Positions 1 to 7,637 of a stretch of 64,000 nucleotides of DNA are shown here, in pieces. The notes below the pieces were generated by a model. The model searched no databases and was not told where the DNA came from. It saw nothing but the letters and a program-made list of their open reading frames with translations. The first letter of the stretch is position 1. Every line of letters starts with the position of its first letter. Position numbers and translations under genes: made by a program. The stretch is taken from NCBI RefSeq assembly GCF_012849095.1, contig NZ_CP051680.1, positions 744,001 through 808,000 on the forward strand, given 5' to 3'. The DNA is from Cohnella herbarum (GTDB lineage: Bacteria; Bacillota; Bacilli; Paenibacillales; Paenibacillaceae).

Positions 1-103
1 AGGCTGCGAAGTCGGCAGCGTGGAAGCCGAAGATATCGCGGTCGTAGGAAGCGGAGAGACGATCCGCCCGTTGGCGGAGCTTAAGGAGGCGGAGCCGGTA
101 TGA
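1..103 (+). CDS. glgC: Glucose-1-phosphate adenylyltransferase, C-terminal end (partial)
   Basis: Only the last 33 codons are in the window, read from base 2 to the TGA at 101-103, ending in LAELKEAEPV. The tail resembles the end of the left-handed beta-helix domain of bacterial ADP-glucose pyrophosphorylase, the enzyme that makes ADP-glucose for glycogen. The stop overlaps the next start as ATGA, which implies translational coupling with glgD. The identity rests mainly on its position directly before glgD and glgA, since too little sequence is visible for a motif-based call. Confidence 0.7.
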   Translation, partial: GCEVGSVEAEDIAVVGSGETIRPLAELKEAEPV

Positions 104-1212
104 AATTGCCTATGATGGGAGTCATTAATTTAATTCACGAAGCGGACGAGATGGAAGCTTTAACGGCCAATCGATGCTTGGCGACGGTGCCGTTCGGGGG
201 CCGGTATCGGCTGATCGATTTTACGCTTTCCTCGATGGTGAATTCCGGTATTCCGAAGGTGGCCGTCTTCGCCCACAGGAAATTCCGCTCGCTCATGGAT
301 CATCTGGGTTCCGGCAGCAACTGGGATTTGCATCGCAAGCAGAGCGGGTTGTTCGTCCTTCCTCCCTCGATGGAAGATCAAACGGACTTCGGCAAAGGAG
401 ATCTGTACCATTTTTACCGCAATCGAGATTACTTCTACCGCAGTCCGCTCGATTACGTAGTCATCTCCCGGAGTCATATGGTTTGCAACGTGGATTTCGT
501 CAAAGTATTGGACCAGCACAGGGAGACGGGCGCGGACATTACCGTCGTGTGCAAGAATGCCCCGGAAGGGATGCCGGGTCTTGCGCGTAAAGCGAAGGTG
601 AACGGAGCGGGACGTATCGTCGAGATGCAAGATCACTTCGGCAGGTTGGATAGCAATATCGTATCTATGGAGATGTACGTGTTAAGCAAGGACTTGCTCC
701 TCGATCTGGTGGAAACGTCGTTGGCTCAAGGTCGCGATCATTTCGTCCGCCACTCGATTCTATCCCGCTTGAACCAATTGCAGGTCAACGCCTATTTGCA
801 CGAAGGAGTGTTAGGCGTCGTCAACAATATTGCCGCCTATTATCAACATAGCATGGAGCTGCTGAGGCCGGAAGTTTGGAAAGAGCTGTTCTTCCAACCG
901 GGCTCCATCTATACGAAGGTTAAGGATGAACCGCCAACCCATTACCGTAACGGCGCGGACGTTACGAACTCTCTTGTGGCGAACGGTTGCGACATCGAGG
1001 GCGAGGTTCATAACAGCATATTGTTCCGCGGCGTTAAGGTCGCTAGGGGTGCCGTCGTTCGCAATAGCATCGTCATGCAGAATGGCGTGATCAGCGAGAA
1101 CGGATCGTTGGAAAATTGCATTTTGGACAAAGAAGTCGAAATCCGTGCTTCTCAACAGCTTAAAGGATCGATCGAAATGCCGTTCATTGCGTTGAAACGG
1201 AAAGTCATTTAA
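100..1212 (+). CDS. glgD: GlgD, ADP-glucose pyrophosphorylase second subunit
   Basis: The 370-residue protein has a nucleotidyltransferase-like N-terminal part (FGGRYRLIDFTLSSMVNSG near residue 32) and a C-terminal hexapeptide-repeat region (NSILFRGVKVARGAVVRNSI). In Bacilli, GlgD pairs with GlgC to form the heteromeric enzyme that converts glucose-1-phosphate and ATP to ADP-glucose. The N-terminus lacks the glycine-rich GGxGTRL nucleotide-binding signature of GlgC, which is typical of GlgD and suggests a regulatory or activating subunit. AAGGAGG lies a few bases upstream inside the glgC end. It is the second gene of a tight glgC-glgD-glgA operon. Confidence 0.93.
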   Translation: MKLPMMGVINLIHEADEMEALTANRCLATVPFGGRYRLIDFTLSSMVNSGIPKVAVFAHRKFRSLMDHLGSGSNWDLHRKQSGLFVLPPSMEDQTDFGKGDLYHFYRNRDYFYRSPLDYVVISRSHMVCNVDFVKVLDQHRETGADITVVCKNAPEGMPGLARKAKVNGAGRIVEMQDHFGRLDSNIVSMEMYVLSKDLLLDLVETSLAQGRDHFVRHSILSRLNQLQVNAYLHEGVLGVVNNIAAYYQHSMELLRPEVWKELFFQPGSIYTKVKDEPPTHYRNGADVTNSLVANGCDIEGEVHNSILFRGVKVARGAVVRNSIVMQNGVISENGSLENCILDKEVEIRASQQLKGSIEMPFIALKRKVI

Positions 1213-1227
1213 ACGGGAGTTGAATTC

Positions 1228-2655
1228 ATGCGGGTCATGTTTGCGGCGTCCGAAGCGATGCCGCTCGTGAAGACGGGCGGGCTGGCCGACGTTGTCGGCG
1301 CCCTTCCGAAAGCTCTCGCCAAGCGAGGCGTAGAAGTTACTGTCGTGTTGCCTAAGTACGGGGAAATTCCGAAGGCGATCGCCGATAAAGTCGTGACACT
1401 ATTCGTCATGGAGGTTCAGCTTGGCTGGCGTAGGCAATATTGCGGCATTCAAGAAGTTACGGTTGACGGGGTTCGGTTTCTGCTGATCGACAATGAATTT
1501 TATTTCAAGAGGGGTTATCTATACGGCTATGGGGACGAGGCGGAGCGATTCGCGTTCTTCAGCTTTGCCGTTCTCGAGATGTTGGAGAAGCTGGACGTTC
1601 TGCCGGATATCCTTCATTGCCACGATTGGCAAACGGGTCTTATTCCCTTCCTCTTAAAAACCAGATACGCGAACCGACCGGGTTATCGGGACATCCGAAC
1701 GGTATTCACCATTCATAATTTGCAATACCAAGGCGTCTTCTCGCGCGATCTTCTGCAGGATTTATTGGCAACCGGAGACGATTCGTTCACCGAGGACAGT
1801 CTTGAATTCTACGGAGCGGCTAGCTGCATGAAAGCGGGGCTTCGCTTCGCGGACAAGCTGTCCACCGTAAGCAATACGTATGCTTATGAAATTCAGACGG
1901 AAGCTTACGGAGAGAAGTTGGATGGCGTCATTAGACAGCGGTCGCATGACTTGTGGGGCATCGTGAACGGAATCGATACCGAAGTGTACGATCCGATGAA
2001 CGACCCGAATATCGCCGTGCCTTATCGGGATTCCTTGGTCAAGAAACGGCTGAACAAAACGGCGTTGCAGCGGGAGCTTGGTTTGCCCGAAGACGAATCG
2101 GTGCCGATGCTCGGCGTCGTCTCTAGGCTGACGGGCCAGAAGGGCTTCGATCTGATCGGCCAGGCGTTGCCGGAGTTGATGAAAATGAATATTCAGTTGG
2201 TCATTCTCGGATCCGGTGAACCGGCAATCGAACAGATGCTGCAGGACGCCTTGCTGCGACATCGGGATAAGATCGCGTTATGGTTCGGATTCAATGAAGG
2301 TTTGGCGCGCAGAGTGTACGCCGGATCCGACTTGTATTTGATGCCTTCGCGGTTCGAGCCTTGCGGCTTAAGCCAACTGATCGCTCTGCGGTATCGTACC
2401 GTCCCGATCGTTCGGGAGACGGGAGGGCTGCGCGACACGGTGGAGCCGTATAACGAATATACCGGAACAGGGACCGGTTTTACTTTCGGCCCTCCGACCG
2501 TGCATGATTTGTTATATACGGTTCGGCGCGCTTTATCGTTCTTCGGAGAGGAAGAGCATTGGAACCGGATCGTCGCTAACGGAGCTAAGAAGGATTATGG
2601 ATGGGAATCGTCTGCACGACTCTATTACAAACTATATCGCGAACTCGTCAGCTAA
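1228..2655 (+). CDS. glgA: Glycogen synthase
   Basis: The 475-residue protein is a GT5-family ADP-glucose:alpha-1,4-glucan glucosyltransferase. It opens with MRVMFAASEAMPLVKTGGL; the K-T-G-G-L motif at residues 15-19 binds ADP-glucose. C-terminal GT-B signatures are visible (SRLTGQKGFDLI; MPSRFEPCGLSQL; the conserved ETGGLRDTV). The length matches the family (about 475-480). It starts 15 bp after glgD and extends the linear glucan chain from the ADP-glucose made by GlgC/GlgD. No branching enzyme or phosphorylase gene follows in this window. Confidence 0.97.
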   Translation: MRVMFAASEAMPLVKTGGLADVVGALPKALAKRGVEVTVVLPKYGEIPKAIADKVVTLFVMEVQLGWRRQYCGIQEVTVDGVRFLLIDNEFYFKRGYLYGYGDEAERFAFFSFAVLEMLEKLDVLPDILHCHDWQTGLIPFLLKTRYANRPGYRDIRTVFTIHNLQYQGVFSRDLLQDLLATGDDSFTEDSLEFYGAASCMKAGLRFADKLSTVSNTYAYEIQTEAYGEKLDGVIRQRSHDLWGIVNGIDTEVYDPMNDPNIAVPYRDSLVKKRLNKTALQRELGLPEDESVPMLGVVSRLTGQKGFDLIGQALPELMKMNIQLVILGSGEPAIEQMLQDALLRHRDKIALWFGFNEGLARRVYAGSDLYLMPSRFEPCGLSQLIALRYRTVPIVRETGGLRDTVEPYNEYTGTGTGFTFGPPTVHDLLYTVRRALSFFGEEEHWNRIVANGAKKDYGWESSARLYYKLYRELVS

Positions 2656-2672
2656 GAAGGAGAGGGATTGGC

Positions 2673-4649
2673 ATGGCTCGTCATCTGGTCATTGGAAATG
2701 GAAAAATGCTAGTCAATTTGGACAGAAACTGTTACATTCGCGACGTTTATTTTCCGTTCGTAGGACAGTTGAATCATGTAGGAGGTCATGCGTGCCGCTT
2801 CGGCGTATGGAGCAACGGCGATTTCTCGTGGCTGGATGATCCGGAATGGGTCATCGAGCTCGGTTATATCGAGGATTCGTTAGTGACTAACGTGACCGCG
2901 CGCAACGATCGTCTCGGACTGGAGCTACAGCTCAACGACGGCATCCATCAACGGGAATGCATCTACTTGAAACGCGTCGTGGTGAGGAATTTAAGCGATA
3001 ACGAGAAGGATGTCCGGGTGTTTTTCCACCATGATCTCATGATCGACGGCAACGAAGTCGGCGATACGGCCGCCTTCTACCCGGCCAATCGGACGCTGTT
3101 TCACTATAAGCGATCTTCGTACTTTATGTTTAACGGGAGATCGGAGAAGGGCGGCATCTATCAGTTCTCGACCGGCATCAAACGGTTCCAGTCGGCAGAA
3201 GGGACTTGGAGGGATGCCGAGGACGGCGAGTTGATGGGCAATTCGATCTCTCAAGGCTCGGTCGACAGTACGATCAGCTTCCGTACGATCGTTCCGCCCG
3301 GCAACGAAAGAACGATCTATTACTGGATGTCCGTCGGAACGGATATGGAAGAAGTGAAGCGTCTAGACCAGTATGTACAAGAGAGCCATCCCGAGAAGCT
3401 GCTGAGCCGCATCGTCATTTACTGGAATCACTGGCTGTCGCGCGTAGGCGAGCGTTTCGGCGATCTGCCCGCCCACGTTAGCCGTCAGTTTAAGCATAGT
3501 TTGTTGATCGTGAGAACTCAGATCGACGAACGGGGAGCCATTCTAGCCGCGAACGACACCGATATTTTGCAATATAACCGGGACCACTACAGCTACATGT
3601 GGCCCCGCGACGGGGCTTTGATCGCGGATGCGATGTCGCTTGCCGGCTACCACGGAACGATCGCTTCTTTCTTTCACTTCTGCGGACGAAATCTGTCTCC
3701 GGAAGGGTACTTGCATCACAAGTACAATCCGGACGGCACGGTAGGCTCAAGCTGGCATCCTTATGTCGTGCAAGGGGTGCCTCGGCTGCCGATTCAAGAG
3801 GACGAAACGGCGCTTGTGCTGTACGCGCTCTGGAAAGATTATGCCCGTCACGGCGAGATCGAGCTGCCGCAAGCACTGTACAGCACGTTGATTCGCAAAG
3901 CTTCGGCGTTCTTGTGCGAGTATATGGAACCGGACTTGGGCTTGCCGAAACCGAGTTACGATCTGTGGGAAGAACGCTATGGCATATGGACGTATACGGT
4001 TGCTTCCGTATACGGGGGGTTGATGGCTGCTGCTTACTTCGCCGATTTATTCGGCGATTACGACCGCAGCGATCAATACCGGGTCGTAGCCGAGCAAATC
4101 AAGCAAGGCATCGTGACGCACTTGTGGGACGAAGAGGCGGGGCGTTACGCTCGCGGAATCGTCTATCAGGACGGTCGTTGGGTGAAGGATATGACCGTGG
4201 AGAGCAGCTTGTTCGGATTGTTCGAGTTCGGGGTTTTCCCGGCGGAAGACGATAAGGTGTCTCGAACGATGCATGCGATTTCCGAGAAGCTGCGCATCCA
4301 TACCGACGTTGGAGGCATCGCGAGGTATACGAACGATTACTATTTCCGGCAATCCGATGATATCGACAAGGTGCCGGGAAATCCGTGGATTATTTGTACG
4401 TTGTGGGTAGCGGGCTTCCAGATCGAAACGGCCAAATCGCTCGATGATCTGGCCGAGCCGCGGAGGACGCTCGAGAAAGTGACGACGTTCGCGTTGCCAG
4501 GCGGGAATTTGCCCGAGCAGGTCCATCCGGAGACAGGTTCTCCGTTGTCGGTAGCGCCGCTCACTTGGTCTCACGCGACTTACGTTTCTACCGTATGCAA
4601 ATACGTGCGTAAACGAGCGCAGTTGGAAACAAGCGACGGCAAGGGATAA
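2673..4649 (+). CDS. Glycoside hydrolase family 15 (glucoamylase-like) protein
   Basis: The 658-residue protein begins MARHLVIGNGKMLVNLDRN. The ATG at 2673 is chosen because AAGGAGAG lies about 10 bp upstream and the longer reading frame runs into glgA. An N-terminal beta-sandwich (to about residue 270) precedes an alpha/alpha-barrel with GH15 marks: YMWPRDGALIADAMS, GVPRLPIQEDETALVLYALW, the catalytic-acid region SYDLWEERYG and a late PGNPWI...LTWSHATYV stretch containing the probable base. GH15 enzymes release glucose from non-reducing ends of alpha-glucans; some act on trehalose or dextran. Its place as last gene of the glycogen operon suggests intracellular glycogen turnover. No signal peptide is visible. 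A terminator follows. Confidence 0.88.
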   Translation: MARHLVIGNGKMLVNLDRNCYIRDVYFPFVGQLNHVGGHACRFGVWSNGDFSWLDDPEWVIELGYIEDSLVTNVTARNDRLGLELQLNDGIHQRECIYLKRVVVRNLSDNEKDVRVFFHHDLMIDGNEVGDTAAFYPANRTLFHYKRSSYFMFNGRSEKGGIYQFSTGIKRFQSAEGTWRDAEDGELMGNSISQGSVDSTISFRTIVPPGNERTIYYWMSVGTDMEEVKRLDQYVQESHPEKLLSRIVIYWNHWLSRVGERFGDLPAHVSRQFKHSLLIVRTQIDERGAILAANDTDILQYNRDHYSYMWPRDGALIADAMSLAGYHGTIASFFHFCGRNLSPEGYLHHKYNPDGTVGSSWHPYVVQGVPRLPIQEDETALVLYALWKDYARHGEIELPQALYSTLIRKASAFLCEYMEPDLGLPKPSYDLWEERYGIWTYTVASVYGGLMAAAYFADLFGDYDRSDQYRVVAEQIKQGIVTHLWDEEAGRYARGIVYQDGRWVKDMTVESSLFGLFEFGVFPAEDDKVSRTMHAISEKLRIHTDVGGIARYTNDYYFRQSDDIDKVPGNPWIICTLWVAGFQIETAKSLDDLAEPRRTLEKVTTFALPGGNLPEQVHPETGSPLSVAPLTWSHATYVSTVCKYVRKRAQLETSDGKG

Positions 4650-4683
4650 ATAGGAAACGCGGAAAAAGATATGCGCGATACGG

Positions 4684-4714
4684 AAGGGACCGGCTATGCC
4701 GGTTCCCTTTTTTA
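4684..4714 (+). terminator. Rho-independent terminator of the glycogen operon
   Basis: An 11-bp stem (AAGGGACCGGC paired with GCCGGTTCCCTT, one bulge), a 3-nt loop and a T-run follow the GH15 stop by about 35 bp. Confidence 0.85.
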
Positions 4715-4883
4715 TGCGCTTTCGCACAATTGACTTGCAGCCGCTCTATTCCTCGTGGGAGGGTATCATACTAGTAACGGTTTGCCTGGAGAAGAGTTCG
4801 GGTAATGATATCCCGACAGTCGGGTTCCTCCGCATACCGGATTTCATTTTAGCTTATTCTTTTGGTAGAATATACAATAATGA

Positions 4884-4899
4884 ATGAACACGCGTTCAT
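4884..4899. promoter_or_regulatory. Palindromic operator candidate upstream of the aldo/keto reductase
   Basis: The sequence ATGAACACGCGTTCAT is a 6-bp inverted repeat (ATGAAC/GTTCAT) around a 4-bp centre. It lies just downstream of a possible -10 (TACAAT, 4873-4878) and about 36 bp before the start codon. Inverted repeats of this size that overlap the transcription start are typical TetR/MarR-type operators. No such regulator is encoded next to it, so the binding protein is unknown. The rest of the 4715-4935 gap shows no gene. Confidence 0.4.
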
Positions 4900-4935
4900 A
4901 AATCTACTTATCATGACCAAGGGAGATTAATACCT

Positions 4936-5919
4936 ATGAAATATCGTCCGCTAGGGAAAACGGGAATTAACGTCAGCGAAATCAGCTTTGGAACTTGGGC
5001 CATCGGCGGTTCGTGGGGTCAGACGAATGAGAAGGAGTCCTTGAGAGCGCTGGACAAAGCGATGGACGAGGGAGTCAATTTCTTCGATACCGCTGACGTT
5101 TACGGCGATGGGAGAAGCGAACGATTGCTCTCGCAGGCAACTAAAGGCAAGGAAGATCGGATTCACATCGCCACGAAGTTTTGTCGGGCGGGAGATATCG
5201 GCGATCCTGCAACCTACTCGGAAGTCCAAGTACGAGAATGGTGCGAGGCTAGCTTGAAACGATTGAAACGGGAGACGATCGATCTCTATCAGATCCATTG
5301 CCCGCCGCTTGCCATTTTGCAAGAAGGATCCGTATTCGGAGTATTGGACAAGCTCCAGGAGGAAGGGAAGATCCGTGCTTACGGCGTAAGCGTGGAAAGC
5401 GTGGAGGAGGGTTTGTTTTGTCTGAAGAAGCCCGGCGTTCAAGCCTTGCAAATTATCTTTAATCTGCTTCGTCAGAAGCCGATCGCCGAGTTGCTGCCGA
5501 AGGCAAGAGAACGCGAAGCCGGGCTACTGGTTCGACTGCCTCTCGCCAGCGGCTTACTCACCGGGAAATTCACGGGCGAGTCCGCTTTCGAGGCCGACGA
5601 TCATCGCAACTTCAATCGGGACGGACAACATTTTAACGTGGGAGAGACGTTCGGCGGATTGCCGTTCGCCAAAGGCGTAGAGTTGTCTCGGGAACTGGCA
5701 TGGATCGCCGAAGGCCGCGAAAGCATGACGCGCGCCTCGTTGCGCTGGATTCTGGATCGTCCGGAAATCACTTGCGTCATTCCCGGCTTCAAGAACGTAA
5801 GGCAAGTCGAAGATAATCTTGCCGCGCAAGCCGTAGCTTCTTTTTCGAATGTTGAACAAGAGAAATTAAAAGCGTTTTACGACGAGAGAGTTCATTCCCA
5901 TATTCGCGGTTCCTATTGA
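4936..5919 (+). CDS. Aldo/keto reductase
   Basis: The 327-residue protein has the (beta/alpha)8 AKR pattern starting MKYRPLGKTGINVSEISFGT. The catalytic tetrad is visible as D51, Y56, K81 and H121 (DTADVYG, ATKFC, YQIHCP). The C-terminal NADPH-binding signature is present (PEITCVIPGFKNVRQVEDNL). AKRs of this type reduce carbonyls with NADPH; the physiological substrate cannot be told from sequence. GGGAG precedes the ATG. The gene is probably transcribed alone from the promoter/operator region at about 4870-4900. Confidence 0.93.
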   Translation: MKYRPLGKTGINVSEISFGTWAIGGSWGQTNEKESLRALDKAMDEGVNFFDTADVYGDGRSERLLSQATKGKEDRIHIATKFCRAGDIGDPATYSEVQVREWCEASLKRLKRETIDLYQIHCPPLAILQEGSVFGVLDKLQEEGKIRAYGVSVESVEEGLFCLKKPGVQALQIIFNLLRQKPIAELLPKAREREAGLLVRLPLASGLLTGKFTGESAFEADDHRNFNRDGQHFNVGETFGGLPFAKGVELSRELAWIAEGRESMTRASLRWILDRPEITCVIPGFKNVRQVEDNLAAQAVASFSNVEQEKLKAFYDERVHSHIRGSY

Positions 5920-5954
5920 ATGTGATAGTTGTGGACGTGAAAGGAGGTGCATAG

Positions 5955-6686
5955 TTGAGAAAATCGAATGTTCCCAAGTTCGCCTCGCCGATCTTCGATC
6001 CGATGTTTTTCGTGCTCATCGGAACATCGCTCTTATGCGCTTTGCTGATTTACGTACGGGAAGTTCAAGAGGTCGATTATTTCCAGTACCGCTTCTTGCT
6101 GTGGAATCTGTTCCTCGCATGGTTGCCTCTGATTTTCTCGATTTTGGCGCTGCTGCTTACCCGAGTCGCCAAAGGATGGGATTTGGCCATCGGCCTGACG
6201 ATTCTCGGCGTGGCATGGCTTCTTCTGTATCCTAACGCGCCTTACTTGACGACGGATTTTATTCACTTGGTGTCCAACCCGAATTACGATAAACATTTAG
6301 CGGAAACTTTGCGTTTCTGGTTTGATCTCGTGCTGTTTTTTCTGTTCTCGTGGTGCGGTCTGTTGCTTGGTTACATCTCAATGCGGCATTTCCATTCCAT
6401 CGTCAGCCATTACGTTCATTCTTGGATCGGATGGATATTCGTGGTGGTCGTGTCGTTTCTGGGCGGATTCGGAGTCTATTTAGGGCGAGTGACCCGATTG
6501 AATAGCTGGGACGTGTTGTTTAATCCCTTTCGATTAATCGAAGGGGTTCTGGAAGGGATTAACAAAGACGCGGCGATATTCACGATCTTGTTCGGAATGC
6601 TCATTCTTATCGTATACGTGACTTTATTTACGTTAGGAAGTAATCGGCTGCAGAATGCGCAAGCGGCAGAGTCTGGACATTCATAA
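5955..6686 (+). CDS. DUF1361 family integral membrane protein
   Basis: The 243-residue protein has about six hydrophobic segments (for example FFVLIGTSLLCALLIYV and LFFLFSWCGLLLGYI) and the DUF1361 features LLYPNAPYLTTDFIHL and FGVYLGRVTRLNSWD. It starts at TTG with AAAGGAGGTG about 7 bp upstream, which fixes the unusual start. The function of DUF1361 proteins is unknown. The 3' end overlaps the convergent AraC gene by 6 bp. It follows the aldo/keto reductase by 35 bp and may be co-transcribed with it. Confidence 0.85.
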   Translation: MRKSNVPKFASPIFDPMFFVLIGTSLLCALLIYVREVQEVDYFQYRFLLWNLFLAWLPLIFSILALLLTRVAKGWDLAIGLTILGVAWLLLYPNAPYLTTDFIHLVSNPNYDKHLAETLRFWFDLVLFFLFSWCGLLLGYISMRHFHSIVSHYVHSWIGWIFVVVVSFLGGFGVYLGRVTRLNSWDVLFNPFRLIEGVLEGINKDAAIFTILFGMLILIVYVTLFTLGSNRLQNAQAAESGHS

Positions 6687-7517
6687 CGGCGAAAAGCCGT
6701 GGAGCCTCCGGTATTTCTCCGGAGTCATCCCTTCCTTTTGCCGGAAAGTGGCGACGAAATGGCTTGCATCGCGAAAGCCGACCGCTTCGCCGATCTGGCG
6801 GACCGTCCACTCCGGACGGGAGGGCAGCCATTCTTTAGCTTTGCGAAGCCGGAGTTGAATCAAATACGCATAAGCGGTTTGGCCGAACAATTCCCGGAAT
6901 CGCTCGTTCATCTGCCTCTCGCCGACATCCAACTGTTCCGCCATCATTGCCAATCCCAACTCGGGGTTGGCATATTCTATTTCCAGCCAATCTAGCAACT
7001 GTTGAACTCGCTCCAGGCGGCGGGTTAGGGAGGGAAGGTTGTTTTTCGTTCCGTTCGTCTTGAGTAAGGTCAGGAATCGGTACAATTCGGCGGAGCTTTT
7101 CCACCCGGACGCATCGGTTCCCGACTCCGCGAGTTGAAGCATATGCTCGATATGCGACGTGATTTCATCGTCGTTGCGATCCCATTGGATTTTGTCGGTG
7201 AAAGTCCCGTGAAGGTCGATCGCAAGATTCGTGGCCAGCGAACCGGTGAAGGTCACGTAATACGTTTTCCACGTCGCGCTTTTGGCGAAATAGCGATGCT
7301 GGGCATGCGGGTGGAGCAATACGCCGGAACGTTCGGGCAGCTTAAACGCTTTTCCTTGGACGATGAGCTCTCCTTCGCCTTCAAGCGTCTGCAGCCAATG
7401 GAAGAACGGATAACCTTCGGGACGGTGGATAGGCTCTTGATCGTGGTTAAACCCGATCGTTTCCATCTGCAGGGGCATCGTTTCGGACGGGGTCGGGAAT
7501 ACGGCTCTTCGGTGCAT
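6681..7517 (-). CDS. AraC family transcriptional regulator
   Basis: The 278-residue protein has an N-terminal cupin-like sensor domain (GEGELIVQGKAFKLPERSG, HPHAQHRYF) and two C-terminal HTH motifs (LGLAMMAEQLDVGERQMNERF; VRQIGEAVGFRDASHFVATF followed by GMTPEKYRR). The start has GGAGGTTCGAAC directly upstream. It is divergent from the GH42 beta-galactosidase gene across a 120-bp AT-rich region, so it most likely controls that gene in response to a sugar. That role is inferred from position only. Confidence 0.9.
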   Translation of the reverse strand: MHRRAVFPTPSETMPLQMETIGFNHDQEPIHRPEGYPFFHWLQTLEGEGELIVQGKAFKLPERSGVLLHPHAQHRYFAKSATWKTYYVTFTGSLATNLAIDLHGTFTDKIQWDRNDDEITSHIEHMLQLAESGTDASGWKSSAELYRFLTLLKTNGTKNNLPSLTRRLERVQQLLDWLEIEYANPELGLAMMAEQLDVGERQMNERFRELFGQTAYAYLIQLRLRKAKEWLPSRPEWTVRQIGEAVGFRDASHFVATFRQKEGMTPEKYRRLHGFSPL

Positions 7518-7637
7518 GTTCGAACCTCCATATTGTTATATGCGATTTCATTTTTATTATATAGGATAACGAAATAATTAAACATATAATAAGAGAGGAT
7601 ACGACATTTTATCACATTGTAACAATGAGGTGTCAGC
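7518..7637. promoter_or_regulatory. Divergent AraC / beta-galactosidase control region
   Basis: This 120-bp AT-rich spacer must hold the promoters of both divergent genes. A 13-bp inverted repeat, CATTGT-A-ACAATG (7615-7627), sits directly against the GAGGTG ribosome binding site of the beta-galactosidase gene; it could be an operator or a small hairpin affecting initiation. No convincing -35/-10 pair could be assigned by eye. Confidence 0.4.

Noticed and set aside
3599..4255. 218-codon open frame inside the GH15 gene
   Set aside because: It is an out-of-frame, Arg-rich shadow of a strongly supported gene.
4696..4887. 63-codon open frame after the glycogen operon
   Set aside because: It begins inside the terminator hairpin, has no ribosome binding site and resembles nothing known.
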